DNA of 64,000 bases from positions 62,001 through 126,000 of the forward strand of contig NZ_BCMF01000004.1 in assembly GCF_002217925.1 (NCBI RefSeq). Reading direction: 5' to 3'. Each line of letters starts with the position of its first letter. Position 1 is the stretch's first letter. This document shows, piece after piece, positions 56,463-64,000 of the stretch. Both the position numbers and the translations under genes were made by a program. The notes below the pieces were generated by a model. The model saw nothing but the letters and a program-made list of their open reading frames with translations, did no database searches and was not told where the DNA came from. This stretch comes from Secundilactobacillus mixtipabuli. GTDB taxonomy: Bacteria; Bacillota; Bacilli; Lactobacillales; Lactobacillaceae.

Positions 56463-57266
56463 TTAATTAACCTGTTTTGCGTATTCAAGAACCCATTTTG
56501 CATAGTCCGTCTTGTTTTGTGCAATTACTTTATTAATTGCTTTGATTAAATCCTTATCCGCATTTTTAGGCAATGCCACTGCAGCACCAGCGCTTGAATC
56601 ATGATGACGCCATGAGGTTATTGTTAGGTTCGGATTTTGTTTTAAGAGAATCGTGGCAGTTGGTATATCAATCGAAAAAGCATCTGCTTTGCCATTATTA
56701 ACAGCTAAGGCTAGATCCGTTACTTTACCGAGTTTCTTCATCGGCGCATTTGGAAAAGCTTTTTTGATCATTGGCTCTTGCGTCGAATTATTGACAACCG
56801 CAATACTGGCATCCTTAAAATTATTAGTATCCTGATACTTGTGAGCATCACTCTTCCGAACAACTAACGTATTAGTACTTTTGTAATAAACATCGCTAAA
56901 CTTAGCACCTTGTTTCCGTTCGGGAGTCGGGCTCATAGACGTAATTAACATATCTACTTTGTGTGCTTGCATGGCAGGTAGCATACCATCTAAGTCCATC
57001 GTTTTTATTTTGTATTTAACGCCTAGACTCTTAGCAACTTTTTTAACCAGTCGGACATCAGAACCAGACATGACGGTTTTACCGTTTTTACTCGTTTGAA
57101 ATTCATAAGGTGGGTTTGAGCTGATCATTCCCACAGTTAAAGTGCCCTTCTTCTTAATACCTTGTAGTGACGAATTATTACTGTTACCACATCCACTTAA
57201 TACTAAGAGGAGCGCACCAACTAAAGTTACTATGTATAAAAGTTTCTTAATAAAATTATGTTTCAT
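56463..57266 (-). CDS. Substrate-binding lipoprotein of the amino-acid-type importer
   Basis: Family 3 solute-binding protein of 267 residues. The lipoprotein signal (LLYIVTLVGALLLVLSGC, Cys about 26) anchors it outside the membrane. The mature part starts IKKKGTLTVGMISSNPPYEF and has the two-lobed SBP_bac_3 pattern, including DMLITSMSPTPER. As first gene of the frl-like operon it probably binds a fructosyl-amino acid. The promoter and operator lie directly upstream. Confidence 0.9.
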   Translation of the reverse strand: MKHNFIKKLLYIVTLVGALLLVLSGCGNSNNSSLQGIKKKGTLTVGMISSNPPYEFQTSKNGKTVMSGSDVRLVKKVAKSLGVKYKIKTMDLDGMLPAMQAHKVDMLITSMSPTPERKQGAKFSDVYYKSTNTLVVRKSDAHKYQDTNNFKDASIAVVNNSTQEPMIKKAFPNAPMKKLGKVTDLALAVNNGKADAFSIDIPTATILLKQNPNLTITSWRHHDSSAGAAVALPKNADKDLIKAINKVIAQNKTDYAKWVLEYAKQVN

Positions 57267-57294
57267 AAAGATCTACTCCTTTTCAACACTTTCT

Positions 57295-57314
57295 ATAACG
57301 TTATATAACGTTAT
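57295..57314 (-). promoter_or_regulatory. Tandem palindromic operator, probable FrlR site
   Basis: ATAACGTTAT occurs twice back to back, so the whole 20 bp is also a palindrome. It lies just after the expected transcription start of the frl-like operon (about 57318), a roadblock position. The inner GTTATATAAC is close to HutC-subfamily sites. Confidence 0.7.
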
Positions 57315-57324
57315 GTTGATTCAC

Positions 57325-57353
57325 ATTATATTCTAACTTATTTGCAATGTAAA
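57325..57353 (-). promoter_or_regulatory. Promoter of the frl-like operon
   Basis: TTTACA and TATAAT on the minus strand are exactly 17 bases apart. Confidence 0.75.
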
Positions 57354-57453
57354 CATCATTTTTTAATTTTTAATATTTTATTCTCTTTAGAATTTGACCA
57401 GGTCTATTCACATTATTTCGATTACAAATACTCTCAAACCCGTTTGAAGGCAC

Positions 57454-57490
57454 AAAAAAAGTTTGAACAACAATCATTGTTCAAACTTTA
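57454..57490 (-). terminator. Terminator after the 76-residue gene
   Basis: AAAGTTTGAACAA / TTGTTCAAACTTT arms with a T7 run on the minus strand. Confidence 0.85.
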
Positions 57491-57497
57491 AATTTGC

Positions 57498-57728
57498 TTA
57501 ACTAACCAACCATTTTGCTAACATTGGTTGATGCTTTTTCAGCCATTCTGCAAGCCAAGTTCGGCTCAACCATTGATGAAATGTCGGCGATAACTTTTTT
57601 AAGCTATAAATCATTAATATTAAAAATGGAAATCCCGGGATGATTGGTAGCACAAAGCCAACAATTGACCCAATTAGCCCCGTGACCATTAACGTTGACC
57701 AGAGTAGTTTTGTAAAAATAAATTGCAC
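57498..57728 (-). CDS. Small membrane protein, DUF454/YbaN-like
   Basis: A 76-residue protein with one or two helices around GFVLPIIPGFPFLILMIYSL, which resembles the LPxLPTTPFLLL core of DUF454 proteins, then an amphipathic Trp-rich tail. The start is GTG at 57728, 8 bases after GAGGG. Function unknown. Confidence 0.65.
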   Translation of the reverse strand: MQFIFTKLLWSTLMVTGLIGSIVGFVLPIIPGFPFLILMIYSLKKLSPTFHQWLSRTWLAEWLKKHQPMLAKWLVS

Positions 57729-57903
57729 GTTATCATCCCTCTTAGTTTTAATTTTAAGCTAGTATAGCGACAAATCAAGTAGCTGGCAAGAGAAACGCTG
57801 TGGATTTAATCATTTCGAAACCTTTCTGCTTTGGATGAAAGAAACAAGAGCCACCCAAATCTCAGTTCGGGCTGGTTGCCTGCCACCTTGCTGAAACGCG
57901 TTC

Positions 57904-58003
57904 ACCACGGCAGACAGCTATGTGTAAGACAAGGACCACCTAATTCCCAAGTTCGGGGATTTAGGTGGTCCTTGTCTTACACGCCGCTATCTAAACGCCG
58001 TGG
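57904..58003 (-). repeat. Nested-hairpin element, solitary copy 3' of pckA
   Basis: Arms in order: CCACGGC/GCCGTGG, AGACAGC/GCTATCT, then a 22-bp perfect stem GTGTAAGACAAGG... with its complement and a TCCC apex. The unpaired AAAC between the second and first right arms and the TTCA/TTCC flanks match the three tandem units at 62563-62910. The single mismatch in the second stem is a G-U pair on the minus strand. It starts 9 bases after the pckA stop, so it would be in the pckA 3' end and may act as terminator or stability element. Confidence 0.82.
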
Positions 58004-58011
58004 TTCACGCT

Positions 58012-59709
58012 CTAGCTATTCCACAGCACATCCAATAATTCTTTTGCACTTTCGTTCAAGCTATCCTTACTCTTATCCGTACCAAGATGAGTATAAATCT
58101 CACCCACGTAAACACCTTGATCAAAGAGACGATTAAAGACCTTGTCAATAATTGGACGCGTCTTGGCTTCTTCTTGTACTGGGCCAAATGGGTTAGCAAA
58201 GAAGGTCGTACTCATACCGACTTCATCCGTTGTCCCCAAGGCAAACCGCTTACCTTCAATGAAGGTTGCTTTGGCCTCTTCTTCAGTATCGAAGCGGTGA
58301 ATACCGATGTTCTTATCGTAGTTATTCGCATATACCCACATATCAATCCCGTGGTGGCCGACAACCCGGTTATACGGATCAGCCGGGATAATAACCCGAG
58401 CATTCTTCCGGTCTGGGTTTAAGTAAACCCCACGGTCCATGTTGTTAAAGGCAACGGCTGAACTTAAATCATCCAGTCGGACAAAGGCTCCAATTTCGGT
58501 CCCTTGTGCGTACAAATCATTATCAGTTAGCGTAAAGCTCCCCATATCATCAAAAATCGTTTCCAAGCTCAAAATCTTGTCATCCGCGATTTCCTGCAGG
58601 GCTTCCAAAGATTCTGACTTCCCGGCACCTGAATCACCAAAGAAGACCACGTTCTTGTTTTTACCGTTAGCAAACTTAATGCGGACCATTGAACCATGAA
58701 TTGGCAGCCGGTTTTCGTAGATCATGTGCAGGTTATGAAGCGTCAGGCACATCTTCTTCATATAACCGAAGTAAGTGGTCTTGTCGTTGTATGGCACTTC
58801 GCCAACCCAGATGTCGTTTTCTTCATCGTGGTGGTAGTGGCAAACGTCACCTTCAGTCTTTGGTAGACCGAACAGTAAAATTTCATCTGGCTTATGACCA
58901 GCAACGTCTTTGGCACTCGCAACTTCAAACAAGTTAGCTAATGAGATACCACTGACGAAGTAGTCACGATGGAAGTAAATGTAGCAAAGGCTTTCACCAA
59001 TCTTAGCTGGGAAGCAGTACCACTCGCTGCGTGACCCATGGAATTTATCAATTGGGTTATCAGGCACCGCCGTGAATGTTCCTTCACGTTTGTTTGAAGG
59101 GGTCTTCATCATCATTGGTGGCCGTAACATCAACGTATTCAGGAAGCGAATCGGTTTCAGAGCTTCGTAACCTTGTGGAATTGGCCAATCAAGCGACTGA
59201 GTCAGAACACATGCTGAAGTTCCGGCACTAACCTGACGATAGGTCTTATTTCGAAAGCCCTGCAGTTTTTCTTCAACCGTTCGATAAGCTTCAATCACAA
59301 GTTCATTGAATTTATTATCCATCTGCATAAAGTTCTTTGCAGTTGCTTCGCTACCATGTAGATTGACAACACCAATTCTAAGGTATGAACGATAATATGA
59401 ATACAATTCTTCAACGCTATACAGGATTTCCTCACGCGTATAAGTATCATAAGCATCAGGACGATCAAGCAGAACCGCCTTCAATACATCAATGTACGTC
59501 TTTGGATCTGTATCTTCAAAATCACTTCGCTGACTCTCAGCAGTATGCCGACGGTCCTCTAAAAATAAGCGGACAACTTCCTCGGCTTCTTTGCTATTAA
59601 TCAGCGTAAAGATATCAGAAATATACTTATTCGTGTAGTTAAGGACAGCGACTTCTCGGTCTGGATTCATATATAACGCAGATGTTTCAACTTTTCCTGA
59701 CTCAGTCAT
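58012..59709 (-). CDS. pckA: Phosphoenolpyruvate carboxykinase (ATP)
   Basis: A 565-residue enzyme converting oxaloacetate and ATP to PEP, or in lactic acid bacteria possibly running in the anaplerotic direction. The kinase loop is FFGDSGAGKSE, and RRIV-less N-terminal and FDDMGSF/YLNPDRKNARVI segments complete the active site. The ATG at 59709 follows AAGGAG by about 10 bases; an in-frame ATG at 59745 has no RBS. Confidence 0.9.
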   Translation of the reverse strand: MTESGKVETSALYMNPDREVAVLNYTNKYISDIFTLINSKEAEEVVRLFLEDRRHTAESQRSDFEDTDPKTYIDVLKAVLLDRPDAYDTYTREEILYSVEELYSYYRSYLRIGVVNLHGSEATAKNFMQMDNKFNELVIEAYRTVEEKLQGFRNKTYRQVSAGTSACVLTQSLDWPIPQGYEALKPIRFLNTLMLRPPMMMKTPSNKREGTFTAVPDNPIDKFHGSRSEWYCFPAKIGESLCYIYFHRDYFVSGISLANLFEVASAKDVAGHKPDEILLFGLPKTEGDVCHYHHDEENDIWVGEVPYNDKTTYFGYMKKMCLTLHNLHMIYENRLPIHGSMVRIKFANGKNKNVVFFGDSGAGKSESLEALQEIADDKILSLETIFDDMGSFTLTDNDLYAQGTEIGAFVRLDDLSSAVAFNNMDRGVYLNPDRKNARVIIPADPYNRVVGHHGIDMWVYANNYDKNIGIHRFDTEEEAKATFIEGKRFALGTTDEVGMSTTFFANPFGPVQEEAKTRPIIDKVFNRLFDQGVYVGEIYTHLGTDKSKDSLNESAKELLDVLWNS

Positions 59710-59843
59710 GTGGACAATTCTCCTTCCAGTGCAAATAAATTGCATACTTCTATTGTAGCCTAAATCAACCCGAACGAAAATAGAAAAATGAGAATTTAAT
59801 AAAAGTGATAAAACCGTTACAACAGGCTACTATCGCGTTTTAT

Positions 59844-59872
59844 ATTATAAAAATGAGAGAATATATTGAAAA
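59844..59872 (-). promoter_or_regulatory. Likely pckA promoter
   Basis: TTTTCA and TATAAT on the minus strand with a 17-base spacer. The -35 overlaps the end of the short hairpin following the pump gene. Confidence 0.55.
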
Positions 59873-59873
59873 A

Positions 59874-59900
59874 GCGAGCAACTATTGTCACCCGCTCGTT
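59874..59900 (-). terminator. Weak terminator after the DHA2 pump
   Basis: CGAGC / GCTCG stem followed by CTTTTTC on the minus strand; the stem is short. Confidence 0.45.
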
Positions 59901-59903
59901 TCA

Positions 59904-61280
59904 TTATCCCTTAACTTTCTTTTCCTTTAAACTCAGTGCTAAGCCTAACCCGATGATTTCCAGAATGAAGAAGGTCATAAAGACGATATGGAAGTTACCA
60001 AGAGTAGCTGTAGCCACCCCACCTAGTGATAACAATATCGTCGCCACAGCAACACCCGTCGATCCAAGCAATTGACGCATGGTTGTGATAACCGCCGTCC
60101 CGTGAGAAACTTTCTCATTCGGCAATGCATCAGCTCCTAGAGTCACCGCAGGCATCATAACAAAGGCGTTCCCACCTTCAATCAGCATGGCAATCGGCAT
60201 CATGATCCAAAGTGAAAACTTACCTGGAATCAATGCTAAAATTCCCCAGCCAACAAGGATCATCACCATTCCAATCAAAAGAACCTTTTTAAAGCCAATC
60301 CTATCGGCCAGCCGTCCCGTAATTGGGTTCAAAATACTTAAAAATAGAGCGCCAGGTACTAAGGCCATCCCGGAAATGAATGGGCTAACTCCTAGGATAA
60401 TTTGGTAGTAGAGCGGAAAAACAATCGTGACAACAATCAACGCAATGTACGAAAGACCCGTTAACCACACTGACTTGTTGAATTGAATCACCTTGAAAAC
60501 CCGTAAATCAAGCAGGGGTTCTGATAGCCGTAATTGTCTGATACCAAAGAACAGCAGCAAAATTAGACTAACAATCAAAATGACGCTGGCAGTCCCCCAG
60601 TTCACACCAGGTTTGCCGACCAGGTTCACCACGTAAAGCACACCGATAAAGCCGACTAAGCTGATAACTGATAGCCAGTCGAGGTGTGACGGCACTTTTG
60701 ACATCACGTTAATGATCGTCTTTAGCGACAGTAAAATCACCAAACTGATGACGATCATAAAGACAATGAACAGTCCCTGCCAAGTCGTAAACCGCAACAC
60801 GATCCCAGAAATAATGGGACCTACTGCTAAGGCTGAACCCATGACTAATCCTGCCAGGCCCATCGCACCGCCACGTTCATCACGAGGTGTAATCGTCAGC
60901 AGGACCGTTTGATAAGATGGAAACAAAATACCGACCCCAATTGCTTCCAGCGCTCGTCCTAATAGGACTAACGGAAAGTTGGGTGCCAAAATAATCAATA
61001 GTGTCCCCACGTCAAACATCGTTAAAACGGATAGGAATAATGACTTAAAACCAATATTGCTCAACAGCCATGGGCTTACTGGCATCATAATACACATAAT
61101 AAGCATGAACCCCGTCGTTAGCCATTGAACTGTTGAAGCCGAAATTGAAAAATACCGCATCAACGTTGGGTAAGCAGTCGACACTGCTGATTGACTAATT
61201 GACATGGTAAAGGTCCCCATCAGCAAAGTCGCCACGAACCATAAGCGTGCGCGGCCAGATAGAGTAGTTGATTGACTCAT
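59904..61280 (-). CDS. DHA2-family (14-TM) MFS drug efflux pump
   Basis: A 458-residue membrane protein. Motif C is in MGSALAVGPIISG, the loop 2-3 motif is degenerate (SNIGFKSLFL), and PNEKVSHGTAVITTMRQLLGS in the second half is typical of DHA2 pumps. Unlike the pump at 15037-16487 it is intact. The ATG at 61280 follows AGGGGGAA. Substrate unknown; likely toxic hydrophobic compounds. Confidence 0.87.
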   Translation of the reverse strand: MSQSTTLSGRARLWFVATLLMGTFTMSISQSAVSTAYPTLMRYFSISASTVQWLTTGFMLIMCIMMPVSPWLLSNIGFKSLFLSVLTMFDVGTLLIILAPNFPLVLLGRALEAIGVGILFPSYQTVLLTITPRDERGGAMGLAGLVMGSALAVGPIISGIVLRFTTWQGLFIVFMIVISLVILLSLKTIINVMSKVPSHLDWLSVISLVGFIGVLYVVNLVGKPGVNWGTASVILIVSLILLLFFGIRQLRLSEPLLDLRVFKVIQFNKSVWLTGLSYIALIVVTIVFPLYYQIILGVSPFISGMALVPGALFLSILNPITGRLADRIGFKKVLLIGMVMILVGWGILALIPGKFSLWIMMPIAMLIEGGNAFVMMPAVTLGADALPNEKVSHGTAVITTMRQLLGSTGVAVATILLSLGGVATATLGNFHIVFMTFFILEIIGLGLALSLKEKKVKG

Positions 61281-61310
61281 CTTCAGATTCCCCCTTAATA
61301 ACATAATCAT

Positions 61311-61464
61311 AAGCGTTCACGGGGCTAAAATCAATTGTGTCAAATTCAGATTAAACTGGTTCGTAATTTAAAATACTTATTTAGCTACTTTTAAGTTTTA
61401 GTCACCTAACAATAGGACACTAGTTTAGCCAATTGCTGTATTCGCAGCTTAAACGACTCTAAAA
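61311..61464. other. Intergenic, nothing firm
   Basis: It should hold the minus-strand promoter of the DHA2 pump. I see no convincing promoter or operator. Confidence 0.3.
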
Positions 61465-61492
61465 GAAAAACACGACCAAAATGGCCGTGCTA
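61465..61492 (-). terminator. Terminator after the 56-residue gene
   Basis: GCACGGCC / GGTCGTGT arms followed by TTTTTC on the minus strand. Confidence 0.75.
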
Positions 61493-61496
61493 AAAA

Positions 61497-61667
61497 TTAA
61501 CTCAAACTATTAATTGTCCCGTCATCAATCGCTTTTTTGATCTTCTTTGCTTCATCCAAACGTGACTCAGTAATATACTTCATCGTCACGTCTTTATCGG
61601 TTTCAGCCTGATTAAATTGTTCCGTTAAAAATTCGATTTGATCTTTTAAATATGAAATTAAGTCCAT
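61497..61667 (-). CDS. Small helical protein, 56 aa
   Basis: An acidic, soluble coiled-coil-like protein (ISYLKDQIEFLTEQFNQAET...). The ATG at 61667 has GGTGG 5 bases upstream; a GTG at 61679 is also possible. It follows the YugP-type gene by 48 bases and is probably in its operon. Family unknown. Confidence 0.62.
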   Translation of the reverse strand: MDLISYLKDQIEFLTEQFNQAETDKDVTMKYITESRLDEAKKIKKAIDDGTINSLS

Positions 61668-61715
61668 CTTCTCCACCAACCTTTTTCATCTACCATCATT
61701 ATAAGTCAAACATGC

Positions 61716-62423
61716 TTAATTGTCGTCACGATTTCCGCCGAAGAGAATAATTAGTCGTAAAAGTTGTAAAAATGTGGCTAAAGCGGCCGCAACATAGGTG
61801 AGCGCAGCGGCTGTTAATACCCTTCTGACCATGGGAACTTCATCTGCCGTGAGTAAGCCGCCGTCGCTAAGGATTCGCAGTGCGCGGTGAGACGCATTAA
61901 ATTCCACCGGCAGCGTCACCAGTTGAAAAAGCAGCGCCAGCGAGAACAAGAGAATCCCAATATGAATCAACGTCTGGTTCATTCCCATTAGCACACCAAT
62001 TAAAATCAGTGGAAACGAGACCGTAGAGCCAATATTAGCAATTGGTACAATGGCTGTTCGTAATCTCATCGGGAAATAGTTCTGAGCATCCTGAACCGCG
62101 TGACCGCACTCGTGAGCAGCCACACCAATAGCGGCGACTGAAGATGAGTTAGCCGTTGATTCGGATAAATTCAACGTTTTATTGCCGCCGTTATAATTAT
62201 CAGTCAACTGACCAGCGATTGGATGCACCGAAACGTTGCTGATACCTGACTGCTGCAAAATGTACTGGGCAGTAACGGTTCCAGTAATGCCGCTCTGGGC
62301 ACGATAGCGATCATATTTAGCATAAGTTGAATTCACGTAGCCAGAAGCTGCCATGGACAGCAACAGGCCAGCAATCACTAAGATGTAAGTTGGGTCAAAA
62401 AAGGCGAATATTGGTGATGTCAT
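61716..62423 (-). CDS. YugP-type zinc-dependent membrane protease
   Basis: A 235-residue membrane protein with an N-terminal helix, a zinc motif AAHECGHAVQDA at about residue 100, and three further helices. This is the layout of the YugP (DUF1751-like neutral zinc metallopeptidase) family. Another Glu ligand may be in LPVEFNASHRAL, a conserved block. Substrate unknown, probably membrane proteins. The nested-hairpin array lies about 140 bases upstream of its start. Confidence 0.86.
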   Translation of the reverse strand: MTSPIFAFFDPTYILVIAGLLLSMAASGYVNSTYAKYDRYRAQSGITGTVTAQYILQQSGISNVSVHPIAGQLTDNYNGGNKTLNLSESTANSSSVAAIGVAAHECGHAVQDAQNYFPMRLRTAIVPIANIGSTVSFPLILIGVLMGMNQTLIHIGILLFSLALLFQLVTLPVEFNASHRALRILSDGGLLTADEVPMVRRVLTAAALTYVAAALATFLQLLRLIILFGGNRDDN

Positions 62424-62562
62424 TGAACCCCTCCTATTTATTGTCAGTCATATCGTTGCAGAACATTGTAGCAAGGAATTGGGACGGGGACAAGAATTTT
62501 AATGAATGCTTAAGGTTATTGTTGAAGGGGCGCATATCTGCAACGTAGCCTATTTGGGTTCC

Positions 62563-62660
62563 AGCGGACTGAGAGCTGCATGTAAGGGAGTAACGTTACA
62601 AGCCCAAAGCCCAGGACTTATAACGTTACTCCCTTACACACCGCTCTCAAAACGTCCGCT
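62563..62660 (-). repeat. Nested-hairpin element, tandem unit 1
   Basis: Arms AGCGGAC/GTCCGCT, TGAGAGC/GCTCTCA and an 18-bp third stem TGTAAGGGAGTAACGTTA with its perfect complement. The AAAC bulge lies between the right arms. Apex mismatches are C/A on the plus strand, hence G-U on the minus strand. All three stems differ from units 2 and 3 while pairing is kept. Confidence 0.88.
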
Positions 62661-62686
62661 TCCACACCATCCCTTATTCGGGTTCC
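62661..62686. repeat. 26-base spacer, identical to 62786-62811
   Basis: The spacer (TCCACACCATCCCT... to ...GGGTTCC) is repeated without change between units 2 and 3. Its first half also follows unit 3 and its end precedes unit 1, so the array has a fixed unit of 124-125 bases. Confidence 0.85.
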
Positions 62687-62785
62687 AGCAAGCAGAGACT
62701 TGCACCTAAGCCACTTCCGGCAAAAATCCCAGGCCCAGGGATTCCTGCCAGAAGTAACTTAGGCTCCAGTCTCTAAACGCTTGCT
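62687..62785 (-). repeat. Nested-hairpin element, tandem unit 2
   Basis: Arms AGCAAGC/GCTTGCT, AGAGACT/AGTCTCT, then a third stem of about 26 bp running through to an AATCCC/GGGATT apex. Its five imperfect positions are all C/A or A/C on the plus strand, i.e. wobble pairs on the minus strand. Confidence 0.88.
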
Positions 62786-62811
62786 TCCACACCATCCCTT
62801 ATTCGGGTTCC

Positions 62812-62910
62812 AGCAAGCTGAGACTTGCACATAAGTCACTTTCGGCATAAATCCCAAACCCATGGATTTCTGCCGAAAGCGTCTTATGCTCCAGTCTCAA
62901 AACGCTTGCT
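62812..62910 (-). repeat. Nested-hairpin element, tandem unit 3
   Basis: Arms AGCAAGC/GCTTGCT, TGAGACT/AGTCTCA, an 18-bp third stem (CATAAGTCACTTTCGGCA with its near-complement) and an AAATCC/GGATTT apex. One A/C mismatch (wobble on the minus strand) and one T/T mismatch occur. A short ACACCA/TGGTGT hairpin follows at 62914-62933. Confidence 0.88.
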
Positions 62911-62980
62911 TCCACACCATCGCTTTTTGGTGTACCATTATAACTGTTGAATTTATAAAAGAACAAAGGAGCTCAAATTC

Positions 62981-63772
62981 TTGATTACTATAAAATCAGA
63001 ACGTGAAATTGAAATGATGCGTAAATCCGGTGCCGTTTTGGCTGGTGTTCACTTGGGTCTGCGCGATATTATCAAACCTGGTATTTCTAGTTGGGACATC
63101 GAAAAGTTTGCCAACAAATACATTGAAGAACACCACGCCAAGGCTGAAGAAAAAGGCTTTGAAGGTTACAAATACGCGACCTGCGTGAGTGTTAACGATG
63201 AAGTTGCCCACGCTATCCCTCGTAAGGACCTCTTACTCAAAAACGGTGACATCGTTGCCGTTGACATGGTGGTCAACTTGGATGGCTTCATGAGCGATTC
63301 TTGCTGGACCTACGCCGTTGGTGAAATCAGCGAAGAAAAACAGCACTTGATGGACGTTACCAAAAAAGCCCTTTACTTGGGTATCGACCAAGCCGTTGTT
63401 GGTAACCGAATCGGTGATATTGGTTACGCTATTCAACACTACGTTGAAGACGAAAACCACATGGGCGACGTGCGTGAACTGATTGGCCACGGTATTGGAC
63501 CGACAATGCACGAAGAACCAAACGTCCCTCACTATGGTGAACCGGGCAAAGGCTTGCGTTTGCGTGAGGGCATGACCATCACCATCGAACCAATGGTTAA
63601 CCTCGGTACCTGGGAGATTGCTTCTAAGCAAGTTCCTGGCGATACTTGGGAATACTACGTTTCAGCTGATGGTACCCCTTCAGCTCAATATGAACACACC
63701 TTGGTCATCACAAAAGATGGTCCTAAGATCTTAACTTCTCAAGATCCAGTTGAAGATGCTAAGTATCTTTAA
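62981..63772 (+). CDS. map: Methionine aminopeptidase, type I
   Basis: A 263-residue pita-bread-fold enzyme that removes the initiator Met. Metal ligands are visible in order: VDMVVNLDGFMSD (two Asp), GHGIGPTMHEEP (His), TIEPMV (Glu) and YEHTLVIT (Glu). The start is TTG at 62981, 8 bases after AAAGGAG, with no better ATG in frame. Lactobacillal MAPs often have this extended YEEHH...-type insert after residue 45. Confidence 0.95.
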   Translation: MITIKSEREIEMMRKSGAVLAGVHLGLRDIIKPGISSWDIEKFANKYIEEHHAKAEEKGFEGYKYATCVSVNDEVAHAIPRKDLLLKNGDIVAVDMVVNLDGFMSDSCWTYAVGEISEEKQHLMDVTKKALYLGIDQAVVGNRIGDIGYAIQHYVEDENHMGDVRELIGHGIGPTMHEEPNVPHYGEPGKGLRLREGMTITIEPMVNLGTWEIASKQVPGDTWEYYVSADGTPSAQYEHTLVITKDGPKILTSQDPVEDAKYL

Positions 63773-63785
63773 TTAGATGAACCAA

Positions 63786-63828
63786 TCAAAACGTCCCGCA
63801 GGTGGAAACAGACTTGCGGGACGTTTTT
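63786..63828 (+). terminator. map terminator
   Basis: AAAACGTCCCGCA / TGCGGGACGTTTTT arms. Confidence 0.9.
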
Positions 63829-63869
63829 CGCTATAATTAAATTATTGAATTGACTCAGGAGGAACGCAA

Positions 63870-64000
63870 ATGTCATTGACTAATAAAACACCAGAACCAC
63901 AAGTCCAATCCCTTTTTAAACGGATTGCCGGTAACTATGATCGCATGAATAACTTAATTTCACTCGGCACGCATAAACACTGGCGGAAGGTCGCAATGGC
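63870..64000 (+). CDS. menG: Demethylmenaquinone methyltransferase, 5' part only
   Basis: The first 43 residues (MSLTNKTPEPQVQSLFKRIA...) are visible; the rest lies beyond the window. F-x-R-I-A-x-N-Y-D-R-M-N-N-L-I-S-x-G and HKHWRK are the N-terminal signature of UbiE/MenG, the methyltransferase that finishes menaquinone. AGGAGG lies 7 bases before the ATG. Whether the gene is intact cannot be seen. Confidence 0.85.
   Translation, partial: MSLTNKTPEPQVQSLFKRIAGNYDRMNNLISLGTHKHWRKVAM

Noticed and set aside
59812-59826. cre site upstream of pckA
   Set aside because: The ACCGTTACA stretch does not fit the spacing of the consensus.
62563-62910. CRISPR array at the tandem repeats
   Set aside because: The period is about 124 bases, the conserved part is the spacer between structured units, the units are large hairpins, and no cas genes are near.

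Overview
The window reads as chromosomal DNA of a lactic acid bacterium of the family Lactobacillaceae. The proteins match the families seen in the plantarum/brevis/collinoides-type lactobacilli: PepO, a class 2 GalT, an FLP-type Crp/Fnr regulator, lactate oxidase, split pyr genes under PyrR attenuation and an ATP-type PckA. Ribosome binding sites are strong GGAGG types, and several genes start with TTG or GTG. The species cannot be named from sequence alone. No transposase, integrase, phage module or CRISPR array is present.

Layout. 1-8.7 kb: the end of a nucleoside hydrolase, two Cof-type HAD phosphatases, pyrF-pyrE behind a PyrR attenuator, an MFS permease, and a TPP riboswitch controlling a YkoEDC-type ECF thiamine(-precursor) importer. 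8.8-20.9 kb: mostly small secreted or hypothetical genes, a NlpC/P60 hydrolase, a macro-domain protein, DegV, a protein with four tandem small beta-barrel repeats, a frameshifted DHA2 efflux pump, GlpF, tRNA-Ala(CGC) and an FLP regulator with a well-placed FNR-like box. 20.9-23.5 kb: pyrB-pyrC with a second PyrR attenuator. 23.5-27.5 kb: a tightly overlapping three-gene cassette (nuclease-helicase fusion lacking the usual Fe-S cysteines, an MmcB-like nuclease, an sce7725-like protein). 27.5-38.2 kb: an SGNH hydrolase, 6-phosphogluconolactonase, a PerR-like regulator, a wall amidase, a YibE/F pair and a heterodimeric ABC exporter. 38.5-42.6 kb: a universal stress protein, PepO and a second nucleoside hydrolase. 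42.7-49.5 kb: the Leloir operon galK-galE-galT-galR plus pgm. 49.7-57.3 kb: a DUF2252 protein, lactate oxidase, and an Amadori-compound (fructoselysine-type) operon of an amino-acid ABC importer with FrlR, FrlD and FrlB. 57.5-64 kb: PckA, a DHA2 pump, a YugP-type protease, methionine aminopeptidase and the start of menG/ubiE.

How the genes work together. Pyrimidine synthesis is fed by two PyrR-attenuated transcripts. Galactose is converted to glucose-1-P by GalKET and to glucose-6-P by Pgm; galK and pgm share a palindromic upstream motif and galK has a cre-like site. The frl operon imports and splits glycated amino acids.

The most unusual signals are non-coding. Two 221-bp intergenic copies (14121-14341, 38288-38508) carry a 28-bp hairpin whose differences are compensatory. 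A second family of about 99-nt nested hairpins occurs once after pckA and as a three-unit tandem array upstream of map; all its stems co-vary and its wobble pairs consistently favour the minus strand. I could not assign either to a named RNA or repeat family.
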